DNA from: Clonostachys chloroleuca
Taxonomy: Eukaryota; Ascomycota; Sordariomycetes; Hypocreales; Bionectriaceae
Length of the DNA stretch: 64,000 bases
NCBI GenBank assembly: GCA_037952775.1
Contig: JBANAY010000001.1
Location: 1,612,001-1,676,000, forward strand
Reading direction: 5' to 3'
Under the pieces are notes generated by a model. It was not told where the DNA came from and made no database searches. It was given only the letters and a program-made list of their open reading frames with translations. Below are positions 34,553 through 45,596 of the stretch, one piece after another. Made by a program: the position numbers and the translations under genes. The stretch's first letter is position 1, and the number at the start of each line of letters is the position of its first letter.

Positions 34553-35418
34553 TAAGTAGTCTTTTATTTTCTTATTCTATATAAATAGCCCTTATAATTA
34601 TAGACCCTTTATAGTCTTTATAAATATAAGAAATAAATATATATAATTCTAATTCCTTATATCTTTATTAAAAAGATATACTATATATATTAGTCTAGAT
34701 ATATATATATTTTATTATTAGGTTTCCCTACTTATTACTATAATTACCCCTAGTAATAAGTAATTATAAATATATATTCTACTTATATTAAACCCTGTTC
34801 TATATTACTATAATATTCCTCTTTTCCTTTTCTATATAGCTACTCTAGTATTATATATATACCCTCTATAATAATCCTTACTATTTTAGATTAGAGTTTT
34901 ATAGCTAATTATTTTATAGAATAATTATACCTTAATCCTCTTTTTATATATAGAGATATATATACTTTAGGATATAGTTTTATAGTTAATCTTAGTAGTA
35001 TATAGTTAAACTTTTAACTTACTATTTTCTTCTCTATAAGTAGTTACTCCCTCTTTATATATTTTAGAGCTAATTAAATATAGAGATATAATATTTTCCT
35101 CCTTCTCTCTTTTATCTACTTTTTAAAACTCCTCCTCTAAGTCTATAATACTACCCTGCTATAATATAGCTAGGGAAATAGCTATTAATTATATATATTT
35201 AGATACTTAGTTTTAGAAATTCTTACTAATAGGCTTATATAGTAGTCTAAAGAATATTAAGTATATTAGCCTAGTAGTAAGCTAAGGTTAGAAGGATATA
35301 GAAGGAGCTTAGGAAGCTTAAGAAATAGGAATATTATATAGTTAAGAAGTACTCTAACTAGATATAAGTATTAGTAATCTTTCTTTTTCTTATTTCCTTA
35401 GCTAATATATTTATTAGT

Positions 35419-35943
35419 AGTAAGTATTCTGATAAATATATAGTATATATTAAGTTACTTATTTTAAGGAAAAGTAATAATTATTACTTTAATTATAATA
35501 GTAATAGGATATAGTATATATATTATAATAAGGGTAATAATATTTATATTATTATACCTAAAGTCCTAATACCTTTTATATATAACTTAGTTACTACTTA
35601 TAAAGCTCTTACTAAGCTTAATAAACTTACTAGGAAATCTTTCTATAAGTATACTAAAGTATACCTTCTAGTTATATATACTAGTACTATCTAGAAGATA
35701 GCTTATAATCTTACTATAAATAATACTTTTAATAGTTTAATTATCTATTAGTAATATAGATTAGAATCTAGTTCTAGCTATATTTTTAAGAATACTATCT
35801 CTAAGGAGATTAAACCTCTTTTAGAGTACTATACTATTTATTATTAGTTTATAAGACCTAATAATAATAATAGTACTATCTATAGGAGTACTAATAGGTC
35901 TAATAATAATAATAAATCTAAGGATAGTTCCTCTAATATCTAA
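35419..35943 (+). pseudogene. Ghost reading frame in the RIP-mutated element
   Basis: In one plus-strand frame about 174 codons run with only a few stops, nearly all TAG or TAA where TGG or CAG could have stood before RIP. Asn, Tyr, Ile, Lys and Ser dominate because of the base bias. It ends in an Asn/Ser-rich tail (RPNNNNST, NRSNNNNKS). This is probably a remnant element protein such as gag. I cannot identify it. Confidence 0.35.
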
Positions 35944-38900
35944 TTCTAATATATAGTAATAATAAACTTAAGAGTAATTCCTTTAATATCTAATCCTAAC
36001 TCTCTAAATACTATTTTCCTATATACTCTAAACCTAAATAAAAGAGAAGAATAAAATAAAAAAAATAAAAAAATTAAATAGTTTAATTAGTTTAGATAGA
36101 TAAATAGATCTAATTATTAGTAGATAGTTTAAATAGATAGAGGAATAGAATAGCTTTTTATAGAAAGCCCCCTCCTATATATTCTAATTATTTATAATAT
36201 ATTTAAATTCTTAGTTTAAAGTAGCTTATTATATAGGTTTAGTCTATCTATATTTACTAAATTATATCTAGTTTAGATAGCCTCTTAATATCTTTTTTAA
36301 TTTAAATTCTTAACTTATTTATTTTTATAAGTTTTAAGAGTACTAAATTAAGCTTTTCTTTTATTAAGATATCTACTAGGTTATTCTCTCTATTAATTTA
36401 TTTTATTTTAGTAATTTTATAGTATTTATATAATTACTATAAGGCTATTATATTAATTATTAGTCTTTTCTCTATAGTTATACTAAGCTTAATAAGGTAT
36501 TTATATAATAAGAGAGAATCTATATAAATTACTAGTAGTATTTCTAGTAGTATTATTTTTAAAGTAATTATTTAAAAGGTATTTATAATTATAATATCTA
36601 TATTAAATCCAGCTACTATACTATAGACTTCTAATATAAAGCTGCTTTTTATAATATATTTATACTTTATTAATAATTAGTATATAATATTCCTAGTTAG
36701 TTAGAATATAAACTCCTAGTCTTTAATCTTTATTTCTATTCTAAGTATAATTATAAAGCTGATTTAGGAGCTTATATCTTTATTATTAGTAAGAGATCTA
36801 TCTATAAAGATATATAGCTTTAGATTATACAGGTTAAGTAGTATAAATTTTAATCTATAGTTATAGTTCTTAATTTACTATATAAGCCTTTTATTTAACT
36901 TCTTAATATTATCTTTTAATAGGTTCTATTATAATTATACTACTATAGATAAATTATATAAAGCTTCTAGTTATATAATACTTATAATTTATATACTATA
37001 TACTCTTTAGGCTTTATAGCTCTCTATATCTATAGCTTTCTAGAGTATATTAGCTTAGCTCTTTTAAAGGAACTTAATTATTATACTATAGAGGGATATC
37101 TTTTCTTTATTAAATTTAAGATCTATTTTTTTAAAAAGCTTAATTCTAGCTTTTATTTTAAACTTAGTTTTTTTTAACTAATATTTTTTTTCTATAGTAA
37201 GTATCTTATTAAATAATCTAAGTATATTATTAGTTTATATTCTAATAATCCTAAAACTAAGTATATTACTTCCTATAATTAGGAGGTATAGGTTAAAACT
37301 AGAGGTTACTATCTTTATATATATTATAAAGTACTTATAGTATATAGTATATTAATATATACTAGACTTAGTAATCCTATATAGTAGCTTTATAATTTTT
37401 ATAACTATTCCTTATAAGTAGCTTTACTTAAGATCTTTTAGAAGTATTATATAAATTATATATTATAGTATTAACTCAGACTATAAGTAGGCTTATATAA
37501 TATCTCTACCTATTAGAATATAAGTTCCTACTACTAGTAGTAATAGTATTAGTATAAGAATAAGCTATTAGTTATAGTATTAGATTATTAGTAACTATAT
37601 AAAAACTATCTTCTTACTAGTATTATTATATTCTTATATAACTAGATAGGATTTCTTATATAGATATATATTCTGTTCTTTTACCTTATTAATAATATAT
37701 ACTTTAAATAGTTAACTACTTTTAATATTATAATTAAATTATATAAACTTAAATATATCTGCTTTAATAAGTTAGTTAATTTTAGCTATTATAAAGGCTT
37801 TAAATAGAATATCTAGAGTTATAATAACTTCTTTCTTTTAAAGTTTCTTAGCTAGCTTAAGAGTATCTTACTCCTTATATATTATATAGTTAGTATATAG
37901 TCTAACTAGTTATACTATATATTATATATATACTTTTAGTTTATTCTTTAAGCTTATTAGTTATCTCCTTCTTTATAGTAGTTTACTTATTATAAGTAGT
38001 AAGAGATCTTTTAAATATATTATTAGGCTAGTACTCTCTTAAGCTGGATTTTCAGTCTATTTATCTCTATAGTATAGTTTTATATATATAGACTAAAAGA
38101 TCTTTAGTTTATTATATATTTTAATTATAATATTATAGGAGTTATTTAATAAAAGTCTATATAGTCTAAACTATTTTTTATTCTCTCTCTATACTATAAT
38201 CTTACTTAGAAGTAGGAATTTAAGGAGTTCTATTAGATTAGGGCTATTATATATAGCTAGTATAAGTATAGTTCTCTTTTTAGTATATAGTTCCCTTAAG
38301 GCTTTTATTATAAGATTAACTATTTATACTCTTTAAACTATAGATTATAATAGGGGAGAGGATATAATAACTCTTAAATATACTCTAAATATAAGGAGTA
38401 TTAGTATAAAGCTATTAGGCCCTGCTATATTATTAACTACTTTAATTACTACTTATAATATTAATTCCTTTAAGGTTATCTTCTTAAGTTCCTTATATAA
38501 GATATTAAATATATATTATAGTAGTCTATAATATCTCTTAATCTTACTAATTAACTAATAAGCTTTAATTAGTATTTATTTATACTTAGAACTAATAATC
38601 TTTATATTTATATAAAATTAGTTACTTATAAATTAGGTTCCTATATTATATATAATATAATCTGGTAGTCCTAAATATATATCTAGCTAGATCCTCTTTA
38701 ATACTTTCTATATAGTATCTACTAAGATATCTATAAGGAAAGTTATATTTTAAAATATAATTACTATATAGATAATATATAAAACTAGTTCTTAATCTAG
38801 TAGATATATAATATTAACTATAATCTTATAGTTAAAGTTAAGATTATCTTATAATCTAAATTTAAAGTATTTTAGAGCTAGACTATAAGCCTAGTATTAG

Positions 38901-41602
38901 TAGTAGAAATATTTAATTTTTTTTATTACTTCTTTATCTATATCCTTATAGCCTGCTCTTTCTAAGAGCTTATATAGTCTTTCTACTAATAGATAACTAA
39001 AGTAGTAATAGAGTTATTTTAGCTCTAGTTCTATTAAGTAGGCTATATTAGCTATTAGTATATATTTAGAAAAGAACTATATATAGCTCTATTTCCTTAT
39101 AGTTAGAGCAGAAAGACTATCTATAGTTCTAACTACTTTATTAGTTATATTTCTAAACTTAATATTCAGATAGTTTATATTTTAAAAGTATATTAGGAAA
39201 GGGGTCTCTAAGTTTATTATATAAAATATAATAGGTTTAAATAGAGTCTATAACTTTATTATACTAAATAACTCTATAAGCCTCTTTTTAAACTTAATAC
39301 TCTTTATATTAGCTATAGTATCCAGTTTAATTAATAGATTAATTTATTTAAGTACTTTAAATTATAATTTACCTATAGTTAAAATTAATAAAATATCTAT
39401 ATCTAGTATAATCCCCTGGAATTATATTATATATTTTTTCTTAATAATAAATTATAAGAGGTTTTATAGCTTTCTCTTAATCTTCTCTCTAAAGAGTAAG
39501 TATTAGAATACCTTATTAAATAGATATTATATTAGGTATTATTTATTACTATTTATATACTAGTCTTCTTTATCTAGGTTATTATAATTATTAGAATCTC
39601 TATAGTCTGCTATTTCAGACTAGTTATTAACCTCTTCTTAATCTTAAATCTACTATTTAAATTCTTCTAGTATATTATCTTCTTCTACTTCCTTTTCTAC
39701 TTTAAGGAACTTAGTTATAAATTAATAGTATAATTCAGATCTCTTCTATAGATAGTTTATAAACTAATAACTAGGCTTATTATAAATAAAGTAATACTCT
39801 CTCTAGCTATTCCTCTATAGTTCTTAGTCCTAGCTAGTAAAGCTTCTATTAAATAGTCTGCTCTATATATTTTAAATATAATAGGACTACTATTATATTC
39901 TATTTAATAGCTTCTAAGTATATTAATATTACTAGTTAATAAGATATATATTTCTTATTATATTCTAGGCTGCTAAGGTTATTAGACTTTATTCTAGCTA
40001 TTTTAATAGGTTTATTTCTAATACTAATATAAGATATTATATTAGAGCTTTAGTATTTATATACTCTCTTTAGAGTACTATTTCTAATTCCTTTAAACCT
40101 CTATATACTCTTACTACTATAGCTTATAAGTTATTATTCCCTATATAAGTACTTCTAAATATCTTCTATACTCTTATTAAGGTAGTAAAAACCTTTTATA
40201 GTATTTAGTATACTATAAGATCCTTATATTCTCTATTTATCTATATTAAAATAATACTAGTTTAAGTTTAGTTATAATAATACTGCTATTTATTAATAGT
40301 ATTATTAAAGTATTACTTTAGTTTAAAATATATCTCTTTAAAGATATATTTTTCTTTAATATATTAGAACTAGAAATCCTATATATTCCCTTTAAGGATT
40401 TAAAAAAGAATAATTTTAAATTTACTTAGCTATATATTATAGGATTTATAAGTATTTAGTATTATCCTGATTTTAGTATTAAGTATATTATATAGTTCCC
40501 TACTAAATAAGTATTCTTTTATATTATATAGCTTCTAGAAGGCTATAAGTTCTTATATAGCTATTATACTTATTCTAAGGTTTTACTTAAATAGGAGGTT
40601 ATAGTATAGGTTATATAACTTATATATATAGCCTCCTAGTTCTTATTTTAGAACTAGATTTCTAGGAGGTATAAATACTTATTAGATTAATTTCTTATTT
40701 CTTTTAGATATTTCTATTTTATTTATTTTAATTATATAGATTATACTTCTTTCTTAGGATATTTATAGTATTAGTACTATATATCCTTAAAACTTCTAAT
40801 ATTACTCCTGTAATTAGAATATCTAGGAGTTTAGATTAAAGATATTTATAAGGAACTATTAATTATTTAGCTATTTTAGTAGATCCTCTAGCTCCTATAT
40901 ATTATTAAGAGCTATTTTAAGTATATTATTTATAGGGCTAGTATATATACTACTATATTATAGAATATATTTTAACTTCTTAGTAATACTATTATTTAGA
41001 AGTATAAACTTTTCTATTAATTAGTTCCTAAAGTTATATATAAACTTACCTAGTAAGTTATTACTATATAGTCTAATATATTTATAGTAGTATATATAAT
41101 ATACTATATATATATTAGTAAGTTCTTAAGTAGTTATCTAAACTACTAAGATTAGATAGTTTATCTAGTTAATATTATTTATATAGATCTTTATTAGTCT
41201 AATTATATTAAAAATCTTTTCTACTTTATTATAATTAAAGAGGGTTAGTATAAGTATAGTTTATACTAGTAGTACTATTATACTTACTTAGGAGGTAGAT
41301 TCTAAAGTATATATATATTTTTATAATAGGGGAGTATAGGGTTTTACTTTTATTTAAGGGATTAAAATCTCTATTTAGAAGGATTCTAGTAGATTATAGG
41401 AAATAGAGTAATAGTAAGAGAGAAGTATAAGGAATTATTTTATTTCCTTCTAGAGTTAGGAAAGGGAGAGTATTCTATAAGGGTAAACTCTTAAAATTAA
41501 GTAGTTAGGGAAGAAAATAATCTTATTAATTATTTCTATTTATATTAATAGGGAGATATATATAATATAATATTCTTTAGAGGTATTTCTAGTACTAATA
41601 GT

Positions 41603-42465
41603 TGTTGAATTGAGAGACTATAGCCACTATAAGTTAGTGACTGTATCGCTATAAGTTAGCGGTTGCAACTACTAACCTCTAGCGGTCGCAACTACTAACT
41701 GTTAGCGATCGCTATCCCCTGTAACAGCTAGCCAATAGCGATTGAGACCGCTATCCGATAGCGACTACGATCACGAGCCAATAGCGGTTGCAGCCACTGT
41801 GGGTCAGTGGCTACAGGCCGCTATGACCGCTACGGCTTAGCGGGCTCCAGTTCCTCTTTAGGGCTAGGAGCGTCAGCAGCGTTATTTATAGGTTATTAGG
41901 CTATATTAGCCTAAATAAGGGTCTAGAAAATTCAGGAAAAAATCTGAGTAACTTCTAGTAGCCTAACCTATACCCAAGCTACCCTATAACTAACCTACCC
42001 TAGACTAGACCTTAGATCTTAGATATCTCTTTCAGCTTTAAAGATAAGATATCTAATATCTATACTTAACTGATCAGCTTAACTAGCTCTTTAGATAAAA
42101 GTAGGTCTTAAAAAGGTTATATATATCTATCTTATGGTTTGGTAGTTGTGAGTTGATTTTTTAGATTTCCTATAGTAATAAATTTTATAGAAAATCAAAA
42201 GTAGCCCGGGAAGCTGCTGTAGTGGGTTTTAGAGTAGTTTTTAGTCAGTAGACCTATAAGAGAAATTAGTATATTTTTCCGGTTCCTCTCACTAAAATAA
42301 GATCCTTTTATACTATAAAATATACTATAAACTGACTTTCTAGTATAAAGTTTGACTAAGTTATAGAGGAATGTTCGCTATAAGTTAGAAGCTAAAATTT
42401 CTACTGCTGCTAGTTATAGCGGTCTTAAGGCCTAATACACCTTGTAGGCTACTGTAATTTCAACA
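41603..42465. mobile_element. Solo LTR, 863 bp, with GC-rich internal repeats
   Basis: It begins TGTTGAA and ends TTCAACA, a 7-bp terminal inverted repeat with TG...CA ends, flanked by a perfect 5-bp duplication ATAGT (41598-41602 and 42466-42470). Its first 250 bp keep many CpG and CpA sites, unlike the surrounding DNA, so it is younger than the RIP event around it. It contains a 19-nt direct repeat (41658-41676 and 41681-41699, one mismatch) and several inverted repeats built on AGCGGT and AGCCACT. No internal element is present, as expected after LTR-LTR recombination. Confidence 0.75.
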
Positions 42466-42667
42466 ATAGTATTATTAGAGGAATAAGTAATCTCTAAAGT
42501 AACTATTTAGAGTATATAAAAGATAATAGTATTATTATATTATATATTATATATAGTTTTATAGTATAGGACTAGTACTTATAGGAGGATTATACTTCCT
42601 TAAGTACTTAGGAAATTCTATCTCTTCTTCTTTACTAATTAGTAGTTATATAGTAGCTACAGATTAG

Positions 42668-42781
42668 TATTAGAAGGCTTTTCTAAAGTATATACTATAG
42701 AGTAGATAGGTTAAAAGTAATTAATTAAATTACTATTCTAGCTATAGAAGTAAACTAGTTATAAATATAGTTCTAGAGCAG
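42668..42781 (+). repeat. 3' LTR of the old element, left part
   Basis: The first 114 bp of the 189-bp LTR, ending in AGCAG, the target duplication of the gypsy insertion. It continues at 50250. Confidence 0.8.
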
Positions 42782-43160
42782 TGTTACGAACAACCCCTGC
42801 GTCACCCAACCGGACCACCCTTAGTCATCACGCGTGGTCACGTGCAGCCAAAACGATATGGTTGATATCCCACATATCAACCATAACGCCAGTCGATCAT
42901 CAACGATATGGACCATATCGTACATATCACCCTAGTATATATACACATTCATTTCACTAGATAGAACACTCTTTCAGACAGTTATCAATAACATCGTCTA
43001 CGCATCTATTGTTACTAGCTCCACAATACTCGCACATTGACAGTGACTAGCATTGCACAGCCTAAGACAACCTGATCGCGCCACTCAGAACAACGCTCTG
43101 ATTGGTTTAACCCCGACCTACCCTAGACCCCCGTCCAGTGTAAGTCATCCAACCGTCACA
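42782..43160 (+). repeat. 5' LTR of the gypsy element
   Basis: It begins TGTTACGAAC and ends CCGTCACA. It holds TATATATA (42936-42943), an inverted repeat TATGGTTGAT / ATCAACCATA (42857-42885) and a 19-bp palindrome with ACGATATGG arms (42903-42921). The predicted transcript start is A42980, from complementarity to the primer site. Confidence 0.95.
42936..42943 (+). promoter_or_regulatory. TATA box of the gypsy LTR
   Basis: TATATATA lies about 40 bp before the predicted transcript start at 42980, within the range for fungal promoters. The same box is in the 3' LTR. It is palindromic and could also serve antisense transcription. Confidence 0.55.
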
Positions 43161-43161
43161 C

Positions 43162-43171
43162 ATTGATAACT
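43162..43171 (+). other. Primer-binding site, predicted self-priming
   Basis: ATTGATAACT, one base after the 5' LTR, is an exact reverse complement of AGTTATCAAT at 42980-42989 inside the LTR. Pairing stops exactly at both ends. In Tf1/sushi chromoviruses the first bases of the transcript fold back on the primer site and are cleaved to prime cDNA synthesis in place of a tRNA. This layout fits that mechanism. Confidence 0.65.
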
Positions 43172-43225
43172 CTTGTTCAGCCGATTACCTTGTCTCAATC
43201 GCTGTGCAATAACGAAGAAGACATC

Positions 43226-45580
43226 ATGGCCGCCGCAGTACCTCAAACTCAGCAACAGCATGCTCCTGCTGCCAACAATAACCCACCTGCTCCAACCGTC
43301 GAGGATGACGCTATGGACGAGGACAGCGACGACAGCAGCGACGACGACAACCATGCTGAAGACATACAGCTCTTGCGAGATCAAGTTAACCAGCTCAACG
43401 CGCACCTTGCGGACACTCGCCAAGAGTTGGCCAACGCAACAGCCCTCATGGCGCAGCAAGCCGCCATGCACGCCAACCTCCAGGCTCAAGCCGCAACCGC
43501 CGTTCAAGGAAGAGAGCCAGGACAACTGCTCAAGCCACCACCACCCGAGATGTTCGATGGAACACAAGACCAACTCCAAGGATTCGTGACTCAACTTCAA
43601 GTATACTTCAACTACTTTCCCGTTACCCTTGGAACAGACGAGAGAAAAGTTACGTACGCCCACTCACGACTCAAGGGAGGCGCACTTAACTGGTTTGAAC
43701 CCGTCATGAGGGAATACCTCAGCGGACGAGGGAATCAACGAACCATCAACATCATGACAAGCTTCGATTACTTTGTGGAAGTTCTTCAGCAAACCTTCGG
43801 AATCCAGGACGAGAAGCGCAAGGCAGAACACGAAATCAACCTGCTCTCTCAGAAAGGATCATGCACAACCTTCAGCACTAGGTACCTCCAGCTTTTGGCT
43901 AAAACTGGATGGGACGAAGGACAGGCCATGTCTCATTACTTCGACAGGCTAAAAGAAGAAGTGCAAAAAGAACTCTACAAGGAAGATCGGCCAGCAAGCA
44001 TTCACGAATACGTGACTATGGCCATAAGGATCGATGACCGGCAGTACCAGTGGCGAACTCGCAACAAAAAGACAAACTACTTTGCCAACACTGGGAGACC
44101 ACGACAACAACGCACCACAGCCTCTGGGACACACGCAGGACCCATGGAGCTAGGAGCTGTGGAGAAACGTAAATGCTACAACTGCAACAAGGTTGGACAC
44201 ATTTCACCCCAATGTCCAGAACCTAAGAAAGACAAGAAGAAAGATTGGAAACCTGCCAAGGATGGCAAGAAGCAATTGGGAGCAATTGGGAAAACCGATA
44301 CCAAAGTCTTGGGAATGATGCACAAAATCGACCGAGAAGAAACTCCTACGACTATTGTGATTCCTAAGTACCCTCTAAGAGACGCACCCATTTTTCAAGA
44401 AGTACTGGAACCTGAGGAACGCGCAAAACTCAGTGTGGCCAGGAAACGACAAGAAGAAATCCAACAGATCTTCCAAGAGCTTAAGAAAAAGCTTGAACGA
44501 GGGGAACCGGTCCTAGGATTTGGACCACCCACCAAATACGAATATATGTTTTGCTATGCCAACGGAGTCATTCCACGAAACTCCACTGAAAAAGAACAAT
44601 ACTGGCAGACAAGGATGGAAATCGAAGCCGAACACAACGAACTCCACGCATATCATCAAGAGAAGATGCGGGAACAACATCCAGACGTATCAGAGGAACT
44701 GGTCATTTTTGGAAACAACACTATCAGTGCCATACGGCTCGGTAACGGCGCATATGAAATACCGACCTGCATGAAGACAACATGGACGCACGACCACCCT
44801 CTGGAATCATGGATGACCTGCTACAATAATCAGTGCCGAGTACATTGGACAGAAAAGGCCAAAAACGATTTCTTTCCATGCCCTAACGGAAGAATACCCG
44901 ACAAATACACCGCAGAACAGACGCAACGATTCACGTACCGACGACAGGGTACAAAACAATATGCCATCTTTGAGGAAGACTTGGAAGAATACCCTGAAGA
45001 ATGCACCTACGGCGAACTACCAGCAGAATTGTGTACTGAACCAAGGTGCAAGGTTCACAAAAAGGCCAAAATCGAATTATGGCACAAGAACAAGGACCTC
45101 GAAGATCAAGCAACGGCTGAATGCAACAGTCGAATCGAACGATGCCGCAACTGGAAGTGCAGGAACCACCTGGAAGCCAAAACGATAGCGCTAGAACTGG
45201 CTAAGTACGGTGACGATGACACAACCCCTGCCAAGACACACCTCCAACAGCATCAGCAGTGGGAAGAAGAAATAAGACAACGCCGCGAACAAGGCGCGCC
45301 ATCCCCAACGGATAGCGAAGAAAGCAGCGACACGGAGGAACAGGAAATCACCTCCACCGACGAAAAAGAATGGGACAAAGCTCACTCTGACGATGGAATA
45401 CCCACAATCATCAACGAACTAAATGATTGGAAGAGGAAATACAAACAATTTATCCCTGGCCACGCAGACGAGCCAAGAACCCTTGCGGATATCCTGAAAT
45501 GGGTACCCAAGAACGAAGAAGAGCGAGAACAGCTCGAACAACGAGTCAACCAGGCAAAAAACGACACGAACCGTCTGTAA
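43226..45580 (+). CDS. gag: Gag of the gypsy element, with extended Cys/His C-terminal region
   Basis: The start is ATG 43226 (MAAAVPQTQQQ), the first ATG of the long frame and in good context; the frame extends upstream without an ATG. It gives 784 residues. After an acidic, Gln/Ala-rich coiled-coil region come the retrotransposon gag core (about 110-290) and a CCHC zinc knuckle CYNCNKVGHISPQC (317-330). The next 450 residues are unusual for gag: three C-x4-C-x2-H motifs at 532-540, 603-611 and 640-648, and a twice-used C-x-NG-x-IP motif (FCYANGVIPRN, FPCPNGRIPDK). The protein should form virus-like particles in the cytoplasm and bind element RNA. It ends 17 nt after a slippery heptamer that gives access to pol. 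Confidence 0.9.
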   Translation: MAAAVPQTQQQHAPAANNNPPAPTVEDDAMDEDSDDSSDDDNHAEDIQLLRDQVNQLNAHLADTRQELANATALMAQQAAMHANLQAQAATAVQGREPGQLLKPPPPEMFDGTQDQLQGFVTQLQVYFNYFPVTLGTDERKVTYAHSRLKGGALNWFEPVMREYLSGRGNQRTINIMTSFDYFVEVLQQTFGIQDEKRKAEHEINLLSQKGSCTTFSTRYLQLLAKTGWDEGQAMSHYFDRLKEEVQKELYKEDRPASIHEYVTMAIRIDDRQYQWRTRNKKTNYFANTGRPRQQRTTASGTHAGPMELGAVEKRKCYNCNKVGHISPQCPEPKKDKKKDWKPAKDGKKQLGAIGKTDTKVLGMMHKIDREETPTTIVIPKYPLRDAPIFQEVLEPEERAKLSVARKRQEEIQQIFQELKKKLERGEPVLGFGPPTKYEYMFCYANGVIPRNSTEKEQYWQTRMEIEAEHNELHAYHQEKMREQHPDVSEELVIFGNNTISAIRLGNGAYEIPTCMKTTWTHDHPLESWMTCYNNQCRVHWTEKAKNDFFPCPNGRIPDKYTAEQTQRFTYRRQGTKQYAIFEEDLEEYPEECTYGELPAELCTEPRCKVHKKAKIELWHKNKDLEDQATAECNSRIERCRNWKCRNHLEAKTIALELAKYGDDDTTPAKTHLQQHQQWEEEIRQRREQGAPSPTDSEESSDTEEQEITSTDEKEWDKAHSDDGIPTIINELNDWKRKYKQFIPGHADEPRTLADILKWVPKNEEEREQLEQRVNQAKNDTNRL

Positions 45581-45596
45581 CGGGGCTACAGCGCGG
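45556..45596 (+). promoter_or_regulatory. -1 ribosomal frameshift signal between gag and pol
   Basis: The heptamer A AAA AAC (45556-45562) is in the correct gag phase (GCA AAA AAC) for simultaneous -1 slippage. After slippage the next codon CGA continues straight into pol. An 8-nt spacer (45563-45570) is followed by a possible hairpin: CTGTA (45575-45579) with TACAG (45587-45591), extended by CCG (45571-45573) with CGG (45594-45596). The gag stop TAA (45578-45580) lies inside this hairpin. Heptamer, spacer length and structure match known -1 frameshift sites. Confidence 0.8.

Larger units (their letters stand above)
33184..41602. repeat. AT-rich RIP-mutated repeat DNA, left block
   Basis: By eye CpA and TpG are almost absent, and the remaining C is nearly always followed by T or C. 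This is the product expected when C in CpA context is mutated to T on both strands, that is, RIP acting on repeats. No ATG-initiated frame of useful length survives, partly because ATG itself is destroyed. The block contains a 189-bp solo LTR, the 5' LTR and internal region of one old LTR element, a 137-bp repeat copy and one ghost reading frame, listed separately. Confidence 0.85.

Noticed and set aside
43145..43663. 172-codon minus-strand frame over the start of gag
   Set aside because: It lies almost entirely opposite gag coding sequence and has a low-complexity Val/Leu/Ser composition, unlike the antisense ORF at 49142-49768, which lies mostly outside pol.
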